From contig OZ020270.1 in the NCBI GenBank assembly GCA_963971225.1, positions 24,005,689 through 24,069,688 of the forward strand: a stretch of DNA of 64,000 nucleotides, written 5' to 3'. Source of the DNA: Melieria omissa. Taxonomy: Eukaryota > Arthropoda > Insecta > Diptera > Ulidiidae. The notes beneath the pieces were generated by a model that saw only the letters and a program-made list of their open reading frames with translations, was not told the origin of the DNA and searched no databases. Shown here piece by piece: positions 36,376-47,395 of this stretch (positions within the stretch are counted from its first letter, which is position 1; each line of letters opens with the position of its first letter). The position numbers were made by a program, and so were the translations under genes.

Positions 36376-36787
36376 TGTTACGAAAATCTCAAGTTTTGCC
36401 AGGTTCGTTTGATTGTGTTTGAAAATAAAACAACTTCAGTTATTCAGCGCAACGTAGTCAAAACTAACAATCGCTTTATTTACAAATTTACACTTGTTCT
36501 ACTTTACACTACTACTATTGCATGTTTCCCCATTGCTTGCTCAACACAGGCTCGACTCACTGCGCTGCACACTGCTGCTTTTATACCAGTTTTCTTATCG
36601 CGCCGAAGTTTCTTGCAACTTCTAATTGGAAAATGCTCGACCATTCTCGCACAGCCCATTTCTCGCGAACCTTGCCATATCGGACTATACCAAGCGAATT
36701 AAACCAGTTCGCCGTACTTCACAGTGCATGCCTAAAAGTATGCTTGCAAAAGCGTTCATACACAGCACAGAGTGCCTTTTCGTTTCA
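36376..36787 (-). repeat. 3' LTR (412 bp) of the Ty3/gypsy element
   Basis: Complete terminal repeat, TG…CA. Confidence 0.85.
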
Positions 36788-36849
36788 CTGCCCATCACTT
36801 AGACTTGTTAAGACGCCAGGCGCTCCAAATGGACTACCTTCAGCCTGGC

Positions 36850-37130
36850 GTTTCTGCTGCAGCAGCGTTGAACCCTGTACACCACGTCATTAATCCTGGT
36901 CAAGACCTTGTACGGCCCTTCCCATGACGTTTGAAGTTTCGGAGACAAACCTTTCCTCCGCTGCGGGTTGTAAAGCATTACCAGATCGCCTTCTTGGAAC
37001 CCTTCTGGGTTAGCTCGTAGACCATAGCTCGCTGTTAACCTGATCTCAACTAGTTGAGTGCGGCTCCGTGATCTTCTCCTCGGCCCTTTCGCGGCTGCAC
37101 ACCGATCACAGCCTCTGATCCACTCAGCGA
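36850..37130 (-). pseudogene. Integrase C-terminal (GPY/F) fragment
   Basis: The minus-strand frame reads GDLVMLYNPQRRKGLSPKL then SWEGPYKVLTRINDVVYRVQ, the GPY/F module that follows the catalytic core of Ty3/gypsy integrases. It is joined almost directly to the zinc-binding module, so the DDE core is deleted. Confidence 0.85.
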
Positions 37131-37386
37131 CAGACTCCTGGCATCCTACTCAATAGAACCGCCTTCTTATCTTGGCGACAGTTTTTGCGATGCCTAGGTG
37201 CCCTCCACTGGAGTCGTTATGGTCTGCCTTGATGACATCGTCGATCCGGCTTTTTGGGACCACTATTAGGGATTTTCTGGTCCTGCCATCCCTGCTCTCC
37301 CACTCGCGGTATAGGCAGCCATCCTTCAGACGTAGGCTTTGCCACTGCGCCCAGTAAGCCTTCGCGACCGGGCTCTCACCAGCCAT
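37090..37386 (-). pseudogene. Integrase N-terminal zinc-binding fragment
   Basis: HNDSSGGHLG with the later CDRC forms the HHCC zinc site of retroviral-type integrases. The invariant tryptophan after RRRFY is a TGA stop at about 37157-37159, and the frame continues VGCQESVAEWIRGCDRCAAA. Confidence 0.85.
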
Positions 37387-37392
37387 CTCCTG

Positions 37393-37992
37393 CTAGTCCG
37401 GCCGTAACCTCTGCGCTTTGCCTTTGATGATCTTCGCGAGATCCGTATCCTTGCACTGGTCCTTCTGTAGCCTTCCCGCAAGCCAATCTTCCTCATGCAG
37501 AACTCTCACCGACCGAACATCCACCATGTGTCCCTCGTTTTCGGCTTGCGAATTATGCCTGCGCTCGGTTTTGCACGAATGGTGTGGCAGAGCGTCAGCC
37601 CTTCTTGGCGACGTCTGTTGTCCGGAACGCTTTTCTCGCAGATGGCAGTCTCGTGATATGTGGCCTTGCTTGCCACATTGCCAGCAACTGACTCTAGATG
37701 GTACTGCCCGCAGCCCCGCTGGTGCTTCTGAGCTCACTGTCTGGCTTTGGGTGACACGTCCAGATTGGGCTCCAGGCATCTCCGCAGATGAATGTCGAAA
37801 ACTTCCCCTCCAGGCCGCCTCATACGTCAATGCGCTTGTCACCGTTTCACGGAACGTCGGCTTGCCCATCATCAATGCACTGCGTCGTGTCTCTGGGCCA
37901 TGAAGACCTTCAATAAACGCCTCAATCTTCATCCTCTCGAGATAATCAGCGCCGAATTTCGGGTAGCACAGCTGTACGAGCCGCTCAATGTC
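37393..37992 (-). pseudogene. Gag C-terminus/nucleocapsid fused to pre-integrase linker
   Basis: Frame begins around YPADIERLVQLCYPKFGADY and includes the zinc knuckle CWQCGKQGHISRDC (C-x2-C-x4-H-x4-C). It then passes directly to RADALPHHSC and a linker typical of the stretch after RNase H. The fusion point marks the loss of protease, RT and RNase H. The frame ends at a stop before the integrase fragment. Confidence 0.8.
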
Positions 37993-38949
37993 CGCTGGAT
38001 ATGTCTGTAGCGCCTCGTGACGGTCTCGTAATCACCTCTCAAACCTTCCGGAACTGTATTTATTACCTCAGCCGCCGGACCTCTTGGAGCCAGTATCAGC
38101 CTCCGACCTTTTCTAACATTGGTCCACTGACTCTCCAAAGCAGCCATATTGAATTGCAGCTTGAATGTGTCAAACGACGTAGTACCGTCATAGGTAGGCA
38201 CTTCTATGGCAAAACTTTCCTCAACTGACTGAACCCTTGCTCGAAGCTGTACCTCTCTAAGCCGCTCGTCGATTTTTCTGTTTACCGAATCCTCCTGACT
38301 GTCAACTCGTTTGTCTAAATGTTCTACTCGCGTCTCCAGGTGCTCAACTTTCACATTAATCCTGTCTGAAATCTCTTCCACTTTCTGCTCCAAGCGTGCA
38401 GAATTTTCCTGAAGCTTGCTGGAGAACTCGCGATTCGCATTTTCAAATTTTTCCGCATATTCCTGGAGTTTGGTTTCCATTCGCTCTGCCACTTCTCGGT
38501 TCGCCGATTCCATTTTCGCTATTTCTTGATTCGTAGTTTCGAGTTTCGCTGCCATTTCTCGATTTGCAGTTTCGAATTTTGCCGAAATTTCCTGATTTGT
38601 TGTTTCCAGCTTCGCTGCCATTTGCGCCGACATTTCGCGATTTTCACGATTGGAAGTCTCGAACATGCCTTTCATTGCAACCATTAGCTGGCTCATGTAT
38701 AATGCTTGTAGTGGCGCCCCCGCTGCAGCCGTATTTTGCATCGACGCAGCACCAGCAGGCGATTCCTCTACCTTGGCCGACGCCTCTTGTTTCTGCGTTC
38801 CGAACTCGTGTGCAGCCCAATCAATGCCTCGTGATTCACACGCCTCGCAAACGCAGCTGCAACTCCACCTTTCCACCAGCAGTCGGCAAATTCCATGCAG
38901 CCAGCTCCTTCTTCAGCTGGTCCACATTCAGCAGCTCGAGTTTAACCAT
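37929..38949 (-). pseudogene. Gag with SAP motif, coiled coil and capsid region
   Basis: The likely ATG is at 38947-38949. The first 35 residues form a SAP-like helix-loop-helix (LNVDQLKKELAAWNLPTAGG then KVELQLRLR), unusual but known in some insect Ty3/gypsy Gags. A frameshift near 38845 leads into a 315-codon frame with a long heptad-like coiled coil (repeats of AKLETTNQE), then a capsid region starting VPTYDGTTSFDTFKLQFN. A second frameshift near 37,990-38,005 leads into the nucleocapsid frame. Non-functional as read. Confidence 0.82.
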
Positions 38950-39006
38950 GTCTGCGTTTTTATAATTTAATTTTTTTTTTGCTAATCTTCACCAACACAG
39001 TCCGAA

Positions 39007-39018
39007 CTTCTGACACCT
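39007..39018 (-). promoter_or_regulatory. Primer-binding site, tRNA-Leu type
   Basis: GGTGTCAGAAGT on the minus strand, next to the 5' LTR, complements the 3' end of animal tRNA-Leu (…ACTTCTGACACC). Confidence 0.75.
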
Positions 39019-39020
39019 AA

Positions 39021-39132
39021 TGTTACGAAAATTCCAAACTCGTCTACCAAGGTTCGTTTTGATTGTGTTGAAAATAAAACAAATTCAATTACTCAGCAAA
39101 AATCAACAATCACAGAGTGCATTTTCGTTTCA
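39021..39132 (-). repeat. 5' LTR, internally deleted to 112 bp
   Basis: Shares the first about 95 and last about 25 bases with the 3' LTR but lacks roughly 300 bp between AACAATC and ACAGAGTGC. The deletion probably removed the promoter and start site. Confidence 0.82.
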
Positions 39133-39260
39133 ATATTTTGTATGTACTAAGGATAAGTTATAAGCGAGACCTTTTTTTCTATACACAATTTTTTATTTAA
39201 AATCATTTTGGTACCATATTAATACCTGTGGAATTAAATTCACAGTAAAATACAAAGGTA
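39133..39260. repeat. Foldback-family fragment, right piece
   Basis: Continues the repeat interrupted by the LTR element (TATTTTGTATGTAC matches TTATATGTACG in the 46-kb arm). Confidence 0.5.
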
Positions 39261-40399
39261 AACTTTTGGTTTATATGAATATGTTTTTAATTCTGACTTT
39301 TGGTCTATTACTATTTCGAACTCACCTTCGTCGTCATTTTCAAGCAAGAAAGGCTACTACCCTACAAGGAATGCCTAACCGAAACTCCAGAAAAAAGTTC
39401 AAAATTTGTCTAAAAACTAACACATGCATAAAAATATCCCAAATCTCACTAACACATACAAATCTGCATTTCACATTTTGGGATTTTTTCTAGTAAGTGG
39501 GAATGAAAGAATATATTCGCATTAATACCTTCCATATTCTCTGTATGAAAGAGTGAGATGGCGATAGAAACGTGGTGCGTCACCTGATTTCACAATGTCA
39601 GTGCTGAATTGAAATTTGTGTCGCGATGTTCAACAATCGAAGGGCATCCAAATAAAGATAAGTATTAAAAGAGTGAAATTAAAATTAAATCTAATAAAAA
39701 TCTAAAATTATTTCATTTAGACAAAGTACGGAAGGAAGGACGAACTGATTGCGGTGATAAGACAACAGGTTACCAGCACATTTCAACTGTGAGGGCAAAT
39801 GAGGCAAGCGTCGGTTGGAATTTGGCTTTCGGCAAACGTCTGTCCCTCTGTCCTACGTATTTATTTATTGGCTTATTTTTATTTAATGTAGTTTTTTACG
39901 TTTTACTTTAAATAAATAAAAACATTTCAATTAATTTAATTTTTATTAGTATCAGATAGGCCTAACTGGTTTACCGGTTAGGCGTAACTGGTTTATACGG
40001 TAGACATACCGATTCGTACGTTATGCCTACCGGATAGGTCTGACCGGTTTGTCGGTTAGACGTAACTGAATGGTACATGCGAGACTCCATGTGAGTAAGC
40101 GAGACAGCTGTACGTTTGCCAAGGTTTCAGAGTGCATGCGTTAGAAGGTGATATCAAATCACACGGACACAAAATCAAGTCACACGTACACAAAAGGACT
40201 AGTCAGATTTTTCACACTGCTAGAACAAATCTGACTAGAAATATAACCGATATGTTGGTTATGTATAGCGGTTATATAACTAGTCATATGACCGGTAGTC
40301 TCCTTGTAGGGTAAGATTCTGCCATATTAAAAAACGTATTTAATACATCTAAATGTTTACCAGCATACAGTATTTCTTCATTCAGAATTCTTTAGTGAC
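39261..40399. other. Non-coding spacer with a short TAACTGGTTTACCGG repeat
   Basis: At 39955-40075 TAACTGGTTT/ACCGGTTAG motifs recur imperfectly. Small hairpins near 40195-40300 (CTAGTCAGATTT and inverse). No gene. Confidence 0.5.
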
Positions 40400-40402
40400 T
40401 AA

Positions 40403-42375
40403 TAGTATAAACAGAACCAAATCGTCGGGCGAATTTATACGCACCGAAAAATGACGCAGCGAAGGGGCAACTTCCTCAATTAGCAGCTCCGTCTTGCCCA
40501 TTTCCTTGCCCAAAGACAAAATTGATTATTTGGCACAATTTTTTTTTATTAAAATTTGAAGCACTTACAACTTTGCAATCTTAAAGTAGCACAAATCACA
40601 ACATTTTCGCAGAATTTTTCGTTTGTTTACATTTTCGATTTTCACCTCTGACAGCTGATTGGTTCGCACGACGACTGCGACCAAATTAGAATTTGTTCTA
40701 TCGTCGGACGACCGGTCGTCGGCCGAATATCGCAGTCGTTGTGGGCAATCACATGCACTGCCAAGGTTGATAGAAAACAAGGTTACGACATCAATGACAG
40801 GAAATTTGAAGTTTTCACCAGTGACGTAGTACGAATTGTTTCAAATTGTCAAGGAACAGTGGGACGAGTACGACCTTTTACAAAATTAATATTTCCAAAA
40901 AAAAAAGATTATATGAAGTGCATGTGAAGTTATTTATTTCATTTCATTGTATTTAATATATACACATACATACTCAGTTATCAATTGCTTAACCCATTAA
41001 GCCCTGAGCGTTGCGTTTGCGCAACGTTTGGGAATTTCGCTACCTTAAGTAATTCATAAAGATATAAGACTTGAAAATGGGTAGAATTGGATTCGAATTG
41101 ATCGTTTTAGATTCTGCCATACTCAAATTTCAAAATTTTTTAAATATTCATATCTTTTTTTCGATCCAAAGTCAAAGGTTTTTTTTGGGGAATTTTTGAA
41201 ATTCAATTAAAAATACTTATTCTTCAAACCTATCAAAATCCCTTTGTGGGCTGCATTTTGTAATGCTAAACTATTTAAAAATATGTTTAAAAAATTTTTT
41301 TTTTTTTTTTTTAATTTTATGTTTTGTATGTGACTAAGGCCCGAATTGCGTTTGCGCAACGTACCCTCCTGGTTCAGAGGGTGGGGGTATGAATTATTTG
41401 CTTCATTTTTTTCTTGATTAGGTCAATTACTAAGATTGTGTAAAATTTTATGGAAATCGCACAAGCCCTTCTGGGGTCAGGTTTTAATGGATTAAAGGAA
41501 TTAAGATAGAGGTTAGGCAAATTTGGACTCTCTGTGTTACCAATATAATTCTCTTGCTATTCAATAAAATTAATTTAATTTTATTTATTTAACAGATAAT
41601 AGAGGCATATAAGATGCAATCTTTTGCATGCCAATTAGGAACACATTCATTTTAAGCATTACACAATAAATACAGTATATATATTTTATTCAAAATACTA
41701 TTTTTCAATAGTTTATATCAATTCATATTTTAATAGCTTCATCAATGTTATTTTTGAAATTAAAAACGATCAGGTTTTTGTAAATGATTAACTTGGTTTG
41801 GATTTTAACTTGGAAAATAGTCCTCCTCATCGAATTCTTTTAGTAATGAAATTGATACTGTCGCGTCCACAAAAGTTCCCAAATGCGTCTTTTGAGAACC
41901 TCAAAAAATGCACCGCGTGTGAATCTGCGGATAACTCAAAATGTGTAAAAATCGTATTAAATATAAATAACGCAACATATGGCGCAACAATCACGAATAT
42001 TTAAATTCACAAATTACTCACATGCTCTTTTTTGTATTATTTTGCCAACATTGGCCCACTGCACACTTCATTGTTTACGTTTTGTTTTCTATCAAAAACT
42101 CATTACAATTGCTGCAAACCGTTTTCACGAAAACGTTCACTATTGCATTTTGTATTATTCTAAAGATTCCACACCGTTTTGGTCAAATTTTCGCGTTAAA
42201 TAGTAACAAAACTCCAAAAATGCCGTTGGCCAATCAAATTTTTCATAACGAATGAAAATAATTTTAAGGTGCCCAATTGACATAGGATTCAAATTTTATT
42301 TTTATTTTTTTTCCAAGATGAAAAATACAAGGAGAAGCGTAAAAATCGGCCGACGATTTGATTCTGTTTATACTA
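40403..42375. mobile_element. Harbinger-like element carrying a piggyBac MITE
   Basis: Inverted ends TAGTATAAACAGAACCAAAT followed by CGTCGG, about 40 bp long with few mismatches. TAA lies on each side (40400-40402, 42376-42378). No intact transposase was found. Subterminal ACGACGACTG/GTCGTCGG motifs recur near 40670-40730. Confidence 0.82.
40993..41491. mobile_element. piggyBac-type MITE (499 bp)
   Basis: TTAA on both sides (40989-40992, 41492-41495). Ends CCCATTAAGCCCTGA and inverted TCCATTAAAACCTGA. Contains GTTGCGTTTGCGCAAC at about 41018 and again the TTGCGTTTGCGCAACG core at about 41347. Confidence 0.82.
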
Positions 42376-42378
42376 TAA

Positions 42379-43008
42379 GGCATCGAAATCAGTATAGTGT
42401 TTATATTGTTTCTGTATTACTTTGATTGCAACAAATCACTCCGAAGCGATAAGCCTCAAATTTTGAATATAAAGACCATATATTTGTTGTAAATTCCACA
42501 GGTACAAATTTTTTATGAATTTGTAATACTTGGAGAAAAAGTGTTTTTATAAATTTTGTATTAAAAAACAAATTTGCTTATAACTTATTATTAGTACATA
42601 ATACATTTCTAATGTCGTATTATATATAAATATAATATTATAATAAAGTATAATAAAACCCAGTAGCTGCCGATAGCTGCTGGCAGCGAGTGCTCCTTTT
42701 TAATTATAATTTTAATTATAATTAAAAATAATAAATAAATAAATAATAAAACCCATTTCGTGTAAATGAATTAAGAAATGATTGTGTTGAACTGTGATCC
42801 TAAGTTACGTCTTTATTGGGCGTTGGACAAAAAAGCAAGTTTTGAGCGGAATTCCATTTGAACCATATATTGCACCAGCAATTTTTGTATTTATGTGTGC
42901 GATACCGTTAGTACAAAAGCGCATCAAGTCGAATGGACACAAAATATGTAACAACCGTTTCTGCTTTTAACTAATTTCAATATAACGAATTCCACTAATT
43001 TTTAAAAC
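42379..43008. other. AT-rich non-coding spacer
   Basis: Includes an (AATAAATA)-like simple repeat near 42705-42750. No gene. Confidence 0.5.
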
Positions 43009-43011
43009 TAA

Positions 43012-44832
43012 GAGCCTATTTACACGAGGGCTTTTCCCCCTGCGTTAAAAGTCATGCGTGACGAGTTTGCCGGCGAGAAGTGGTGAGAAGTCAGCGGGGT
43101 AGGCAAACACGCACGGTCAGCGAATTCCAGGGGTTTTTTTGACATTTGCTATGCTCTTTTTCGCACTTTTCTTCAAATTTCAAACCGGCCGGACGCTTTG
43201 CTAACAATTATATTTACATCTTCCCTATTATTTAAATTTGAGCAGTTAATAGCCATTAGTGTTGAGCAAAAAATCGCAACCGGTGATTTTTTCACTGTGA
43301 TTTTGTAATCACAGTGTCACATTGCGATTGACTGGCAACGAAAACAGCGATTGTAAATCACTGTTTTGCCAAAATCGCTGTGAAAAAATGAGCAGCGAAT
43401 CGCACCTTGACCGGCAACGAAAACAGCGATTGTAAATCACAGCGATTGTAAATCAATGTTTTGCCAAAATCGCTGTGAACAAATGAGAAGCGAATCGCAG
43501 TTTGACTGGCAACGATTTCAGCACTCGTTTCTCTGCACTGTGACCAGCGATTAATCGCTGACTGTGACAATGCTGCTAACATTTATTTCATTTTCTAGTG
43601 CTCCCTTTTCCACTACAGGCAAATGGTTGATATCGCTTTAAGAGACTATGTATATCTGTTTTGCTTGCACGCATGTATCCATTTTCAATTCCTCTTTCTT
43701 AGTTAAGTGATGCCATGCAAAATTATTTTTCATCAAATCTTTAAATAAGAATTTAAACAACAATTAAATTGTGAATAGTTAGAATAAATCAAGTAAATAA
43801 AGTACATATTATTGAAATAATTTTTAGGAAATTTTTGTAATGTGACGTTTTGTAATGTGACGCACGATGAAAATGATTTTATTTGATGTTATATTCGTTA
43901 TTATTTACGTCGTTATATTTTATTGTTTGTGTGGCAACTTTTGGTGAGGTTTGAATTCACTGATATTTTTACATTTATGTGTATTTATTTGTATGAGAAA
44001 AGCTGTCGGAAGAATGCAGAATTGTGACAATATAAGGACCATTGGCTAAGATTTAATGATGATAAACTCCTTACATTTTCTCTTAAGTTTGAAAAATAAC
44101 ATATAATCTGCTTCCGGCACAGATTTTAATATAAAAGAAAATTCTATGGCCCAACTTCCAGTCGCGGAAATTTTCGCAAGCAAGAAACAGCTGATATCAC
44201 TATTTCGTTTCCACCACGAATTACAACCCCATCATCAAAGTGAAATTTGTATGGAAAGTTGCTCATTTATAATGCAAAACTGTAGCAACATAAAGTCATA
44301 AAGTTAATATTTTTTGGATGTAAATTGCTAAGAACTGGATGTGTAACTTCCTTAATATTAGACATTTTCTTCCGACTAACATTTGAATGGAAAACCAATG
44401 TTAATTTTTTCGCATTCAAACAAGTCCGCGAGCTGCCGCGTGCGATAGATAGATTCTTGCAATAGAACTGTGATTGAAAATCACAGTGATTCAAAATCGC
44501 AGTTTTCAATCACAGTGATTTTCACATCGCAATCGCAAATCACACTGTGATTTGAAAATCGCCGTTTTGCTCATCACTATTAGCCATTTCAGTCACTTCT
44601 AAAATATTTTCAATAATTTCTTCTTTGTTTAAATCCATTTTTCTTTTAATAATGAGAATATCAAAAACTACGCGAAAATGTGAATGAAAGAAGATTGGCC
44701 GCTTAAACGTCCAAAAAGTCAAGCAAAGTTGCAAGTAAAAAGTCTTCATGTAAATGCATGAAGATTTACGCAGCAACTCCAAAAGAGAGTTGCAAAAAAC
44801 GCAGGGGAAAAAGCCTTCGTGTAAATAGGCTC
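43012..44832. mobile_element. Harbinger-like element carrying a hAT element
   Basis: Inverted ends GAGCCTATTTACACGAGGGC with CTTTTYCCCCTGCGTT further in, and TAA on both sides (43009-43011, 44833-44835). The motif TTTACACGA is also at the Harbinger end in the array. No transposase frame seen. Confidence 0.85.
43258..44580. mobile_element. hAT-like non-autonomous element rich in GCGATT
   Basis: Ends AGTGTTGAGCAAAA and inverted AGTGATGAGCAAAA; octamer TAGCCATT at 43250-43257 and 44581-44588. Subterminal AAAATCGCTGTGA / CACAGCGATT motifs are repeated many times, probable transposase-binding sites. No coding capacity. Confidence 0.82.
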
Positions 44833-44835
44833 TAA

Positions 44836-45250
44836 GTGAATTCCTTCGCAATGTATTTACATTTAGTGGCTGTGTGTTTTATTTGTGAGTGCCGGCCGCT
44901 TCGATCGATGCATGCGGCAGTGCTGCGACCTTGCCGAACATAATGATTTTCATCTGGCAACTCTGCGGATGCCATGTGTGGTTGTTATCTGTCGCTTTCT
45001 TTGGCGTTTTCAGTTTCCTCATATGCTTTTTTTTCTATCCTTCTGTATGTGTCTTCGTCATCGTCATCTCGGCACACTCGTTCCCGCTGCTGCCTAGCGA
45101 CAGACATCTTGTGTGCGTTATCCGTGTTCTCAGGTCAAATCGTGAAAAAGTCGAAAAGTAAACGGTGCGCCGCATTGCTTTATCGGTATATATTAATTCC
45201 AGCTCTGTGTGTTGATGTGCAGAAAGTGCAACCGAAATAAAGGGGTGGCG
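44836..45250. other. Non-coding, GC-richer segment upstream of possible exons
   Basis: Balanced base composition compared with the AT-rich surroundings. No element boundary seen. Confidence 0.4.
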
Positions 45251-45700
45251 AGGAGACTAAAAACAATGGCATTAGTTCGATTGCCACGTATACGCGAGTT
45301 CAATATTGCCTAATAATCTGGTGTCCACACAGTTCGAGCACTACGCCGTCGATGCTCGCTGCCTGCCAGATAAAGTGTTGTTATTTGTGATGGCGTTCGG
45401 TCCAGACTGTGGTTGTAACTTTGACCAAGAGTGTAGTGATGACGAAAATGGGGCAAAAGGAACAACCGCTCTGTGCGCCATACGCCTTGCGTGCCCATCC
45501 AGCGTCGAGTTGTTGCAAATCGTGTCAGCCAGCTGTTCGTTCATATTCGCAAATGCCCAATGCGTCATTAGCTTGTATTAGACATTCTGCGAATTCCCGA
45601 TTGAATGTCCGGTGTAGGGCGGGACCTCGGTCAAGGAATTTCATTGAATGGTGCATCAGCGAAAGAAGAGTCTATGGGAAATGTAGCAGTCACCTTTAAC
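45251..45700 (+). other. Possible upstream exon or 5' UTR
   Basis: GC-richer, non-repetitive, with two overlapping plus-strand frames (45306-45581 and 45409-45699). The second reads PSSCCKSCQP and is Ser/Arg-rich. No splice pattern could be proven. It lies about 3.2 kb upstream of the convincing exons on the same strand. Confidence 0.3.
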
Positions 45701-46070
45701 ACTTTAAAGACCGCATGCCCTCCACTGGTCACTCCGTTTACGAGAGTAAATTTACATGTTGGGACCGGGTGATCACCCGTGGGCACTTTAATTGAAATAA
45801 ATCTAGGGCTTAAATAATGTCTACCTCAAATTATTGTACACTAAAAACACATTTCAAAAATAATATACGTAATTAACGATACAAAAAATGCAAGTCCCTA
45901 TGTGAGAAATACGATTTTTCAATGCGTTCTTCAGCGTGTTAAGGGCCAGAAGACGTAAATTGTTCAATAGCGGTGCTAAGGAATTGGGTTTAAATCTGGT
46001 TTTCTTTTGTCATTGCCATAACTTTTTTTTTAATTACTGCATTCCCACAATAGTTGAAAAAGTTAGGCTT
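45701..46070. other. Non-coding spacer
   Basis: No supported feature. Confidence 0.4.
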
Positions 46071-47395
46071 AAGTGCAGAATAGCGTACCCTCGTGAAAAA
46101 AATAAATAAGTATGCTTATACAAAGAAGTTTCGCTCCTGAGTCTAACAAACCAAAAATTTTACCTGGGAAACGCCTACAATAGGCGTGGCACGGGGTCAA
46201 AGTTCAAAACTTTTATTAAAATAACTCATTCAATTTTCAATCGATTTATATGATATGGGTATCAATCGAAAGGTCTTTTTCATACCTTTATTTTGGTGTA
46301 CCACATTATATACTTTATATGTACGAGTAAAAAATTATAAGCCAAAAATTATTTTTTTTTTATAAAATTTACAAAACCCGATTTTTTTCTCGAAAAAAAC
46401 CAAAATAAAGATATAATAAGTTTGTTACCATGTATTCTCTACGGAATTCCCTTTACAATGAAATATAGAACATTTGAACTTTTTTGTTTTTGTTTTTATA
46501 TTTAAATTTATATGGAGTTAAAATAATCTGCCTGCAAGGGGATTCTACGGTTTCCGTGGCGCTGCCATTTGATGATGTTTTTAGATAGATTGACCGAAAA
46601 TAAATCGAAAATGAAGAATAAAAATTGTCGATATCTCGCTTCGTTTTCGAGATATCGAGGTTCAAAGTTTTTATATTTCCATATTGTGCACACCTGACTG
46701 TTGCCTGATGTGGTGGTGACTCCCATGAGGGTTATTTTTTTAGCGCCCGGCCGAAGGCCGGCCACCTGGGAAAAACTTATTGCCAAAAAAACTATGGCTT
46801 GGAACTATGGATTTGAACAAAAAATACTGTGCACACCTGACCGTTGCCTGATGTGGTGGTGACTCCCATGAGGGTTATTTTTCAAGCGCCCGGCCGAAGG
46901 CCGGCCACACAAAAGGTACTTGAATGCAGAAATTCTTTGCTTAGGCGCGATATTTAATTAAAACACGCATTGAAACTCGCATAAAACTGTATGTTTTTAT
47001 ATTTCATTGAAAAGAGAATTCCACAAGCTATAATGTAGTGTAAATTTTTTTGTATCTTAATAACGAGGTTTTTCGAGAAAAAAAATCGGGTTTTGTAAAT
47101 TTTATAAAAAAAAAATATTTTTTGCTTATAATTTTTTACTCGTACATATAAAGTATATAATGTGGTACACCAAAATAAAGGTATGAAAAAGACCTTTCGT
47201 TTGATGCCAATATCATATAAATCGATTCAAAATTGAATGAGTTATTTTGATGAAAGTTTTGAACTTTGACCCCGTGCCACGCCTTTGGTAGGCGTTTCCC
47301 AGGCAAAATTTTTAGTTTTTTACATTCACAAAACCAAGCCCTATACAGCCAAATTTTTATTTATTTTTTTCACGAGGGTACGCTATTCTGCACTT
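46071..47395. mobile_element. Foldback element with long inverted arms
   Basis: Arms of about 370-400 bp: AAGTGCAGAATAGCGTACCC at 46071, inverted at about 47376-47395. Shared inner stretches include GGCGTGGCACGGGGTCAAAG and ACTCGTACATATAAAGTATA. The arms differ by substitutions and small gaps. The spacer has a GC-rich doublet. No transposase. Confidence 0.82.
46686..46908. repeat. Duplicated GC-rich hairpin unit in the foldback spacer
   Basis: Two copies (46686-46763, 46829-46908) share GTGCACACCTGA, TGATGTGGTGGTGACTCCCA and a hairpin CCGGCCGAAGGCCGG, spaced 143 bp. The GC content is far above that of the arms. Confidence 0.8.

Larger units (their letters stand above)
36376..39132 (-). mobile_element. 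Internally deleted Ty3/gypsy LTR retrotransposon
   Basis: Direct terminal repeats start TGTTACGAAAA and end TTTCGTTTCA, flanked by ATAT (36372-36375, 39133-39136). Genes are on the minus strand. Order: 5' LTR (right), primer site, SAP-domain Gag, nucleocapsid CCHC knuckle, integrase zinc-binding part, integrase C-terminus, 3' LTR. Protease, reverse transcriptase, RNase H and the integrase catalytic core are missing. It could move only with help from a related intact element. Confidence 0.9.

Noticed and set aside
39955..40075. CRISPR-like array of TAACTGGTTT repeats
   Set aside because: Repeats are short, imperfect and without unique spacers, in a eukaryotic context; a simple degenerate repeat.
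46686..46908. Hammerhead ribozyme (CTGATG core noticed in both modules)
   Set aside because: The required GAAA core and flanking stems are not present.
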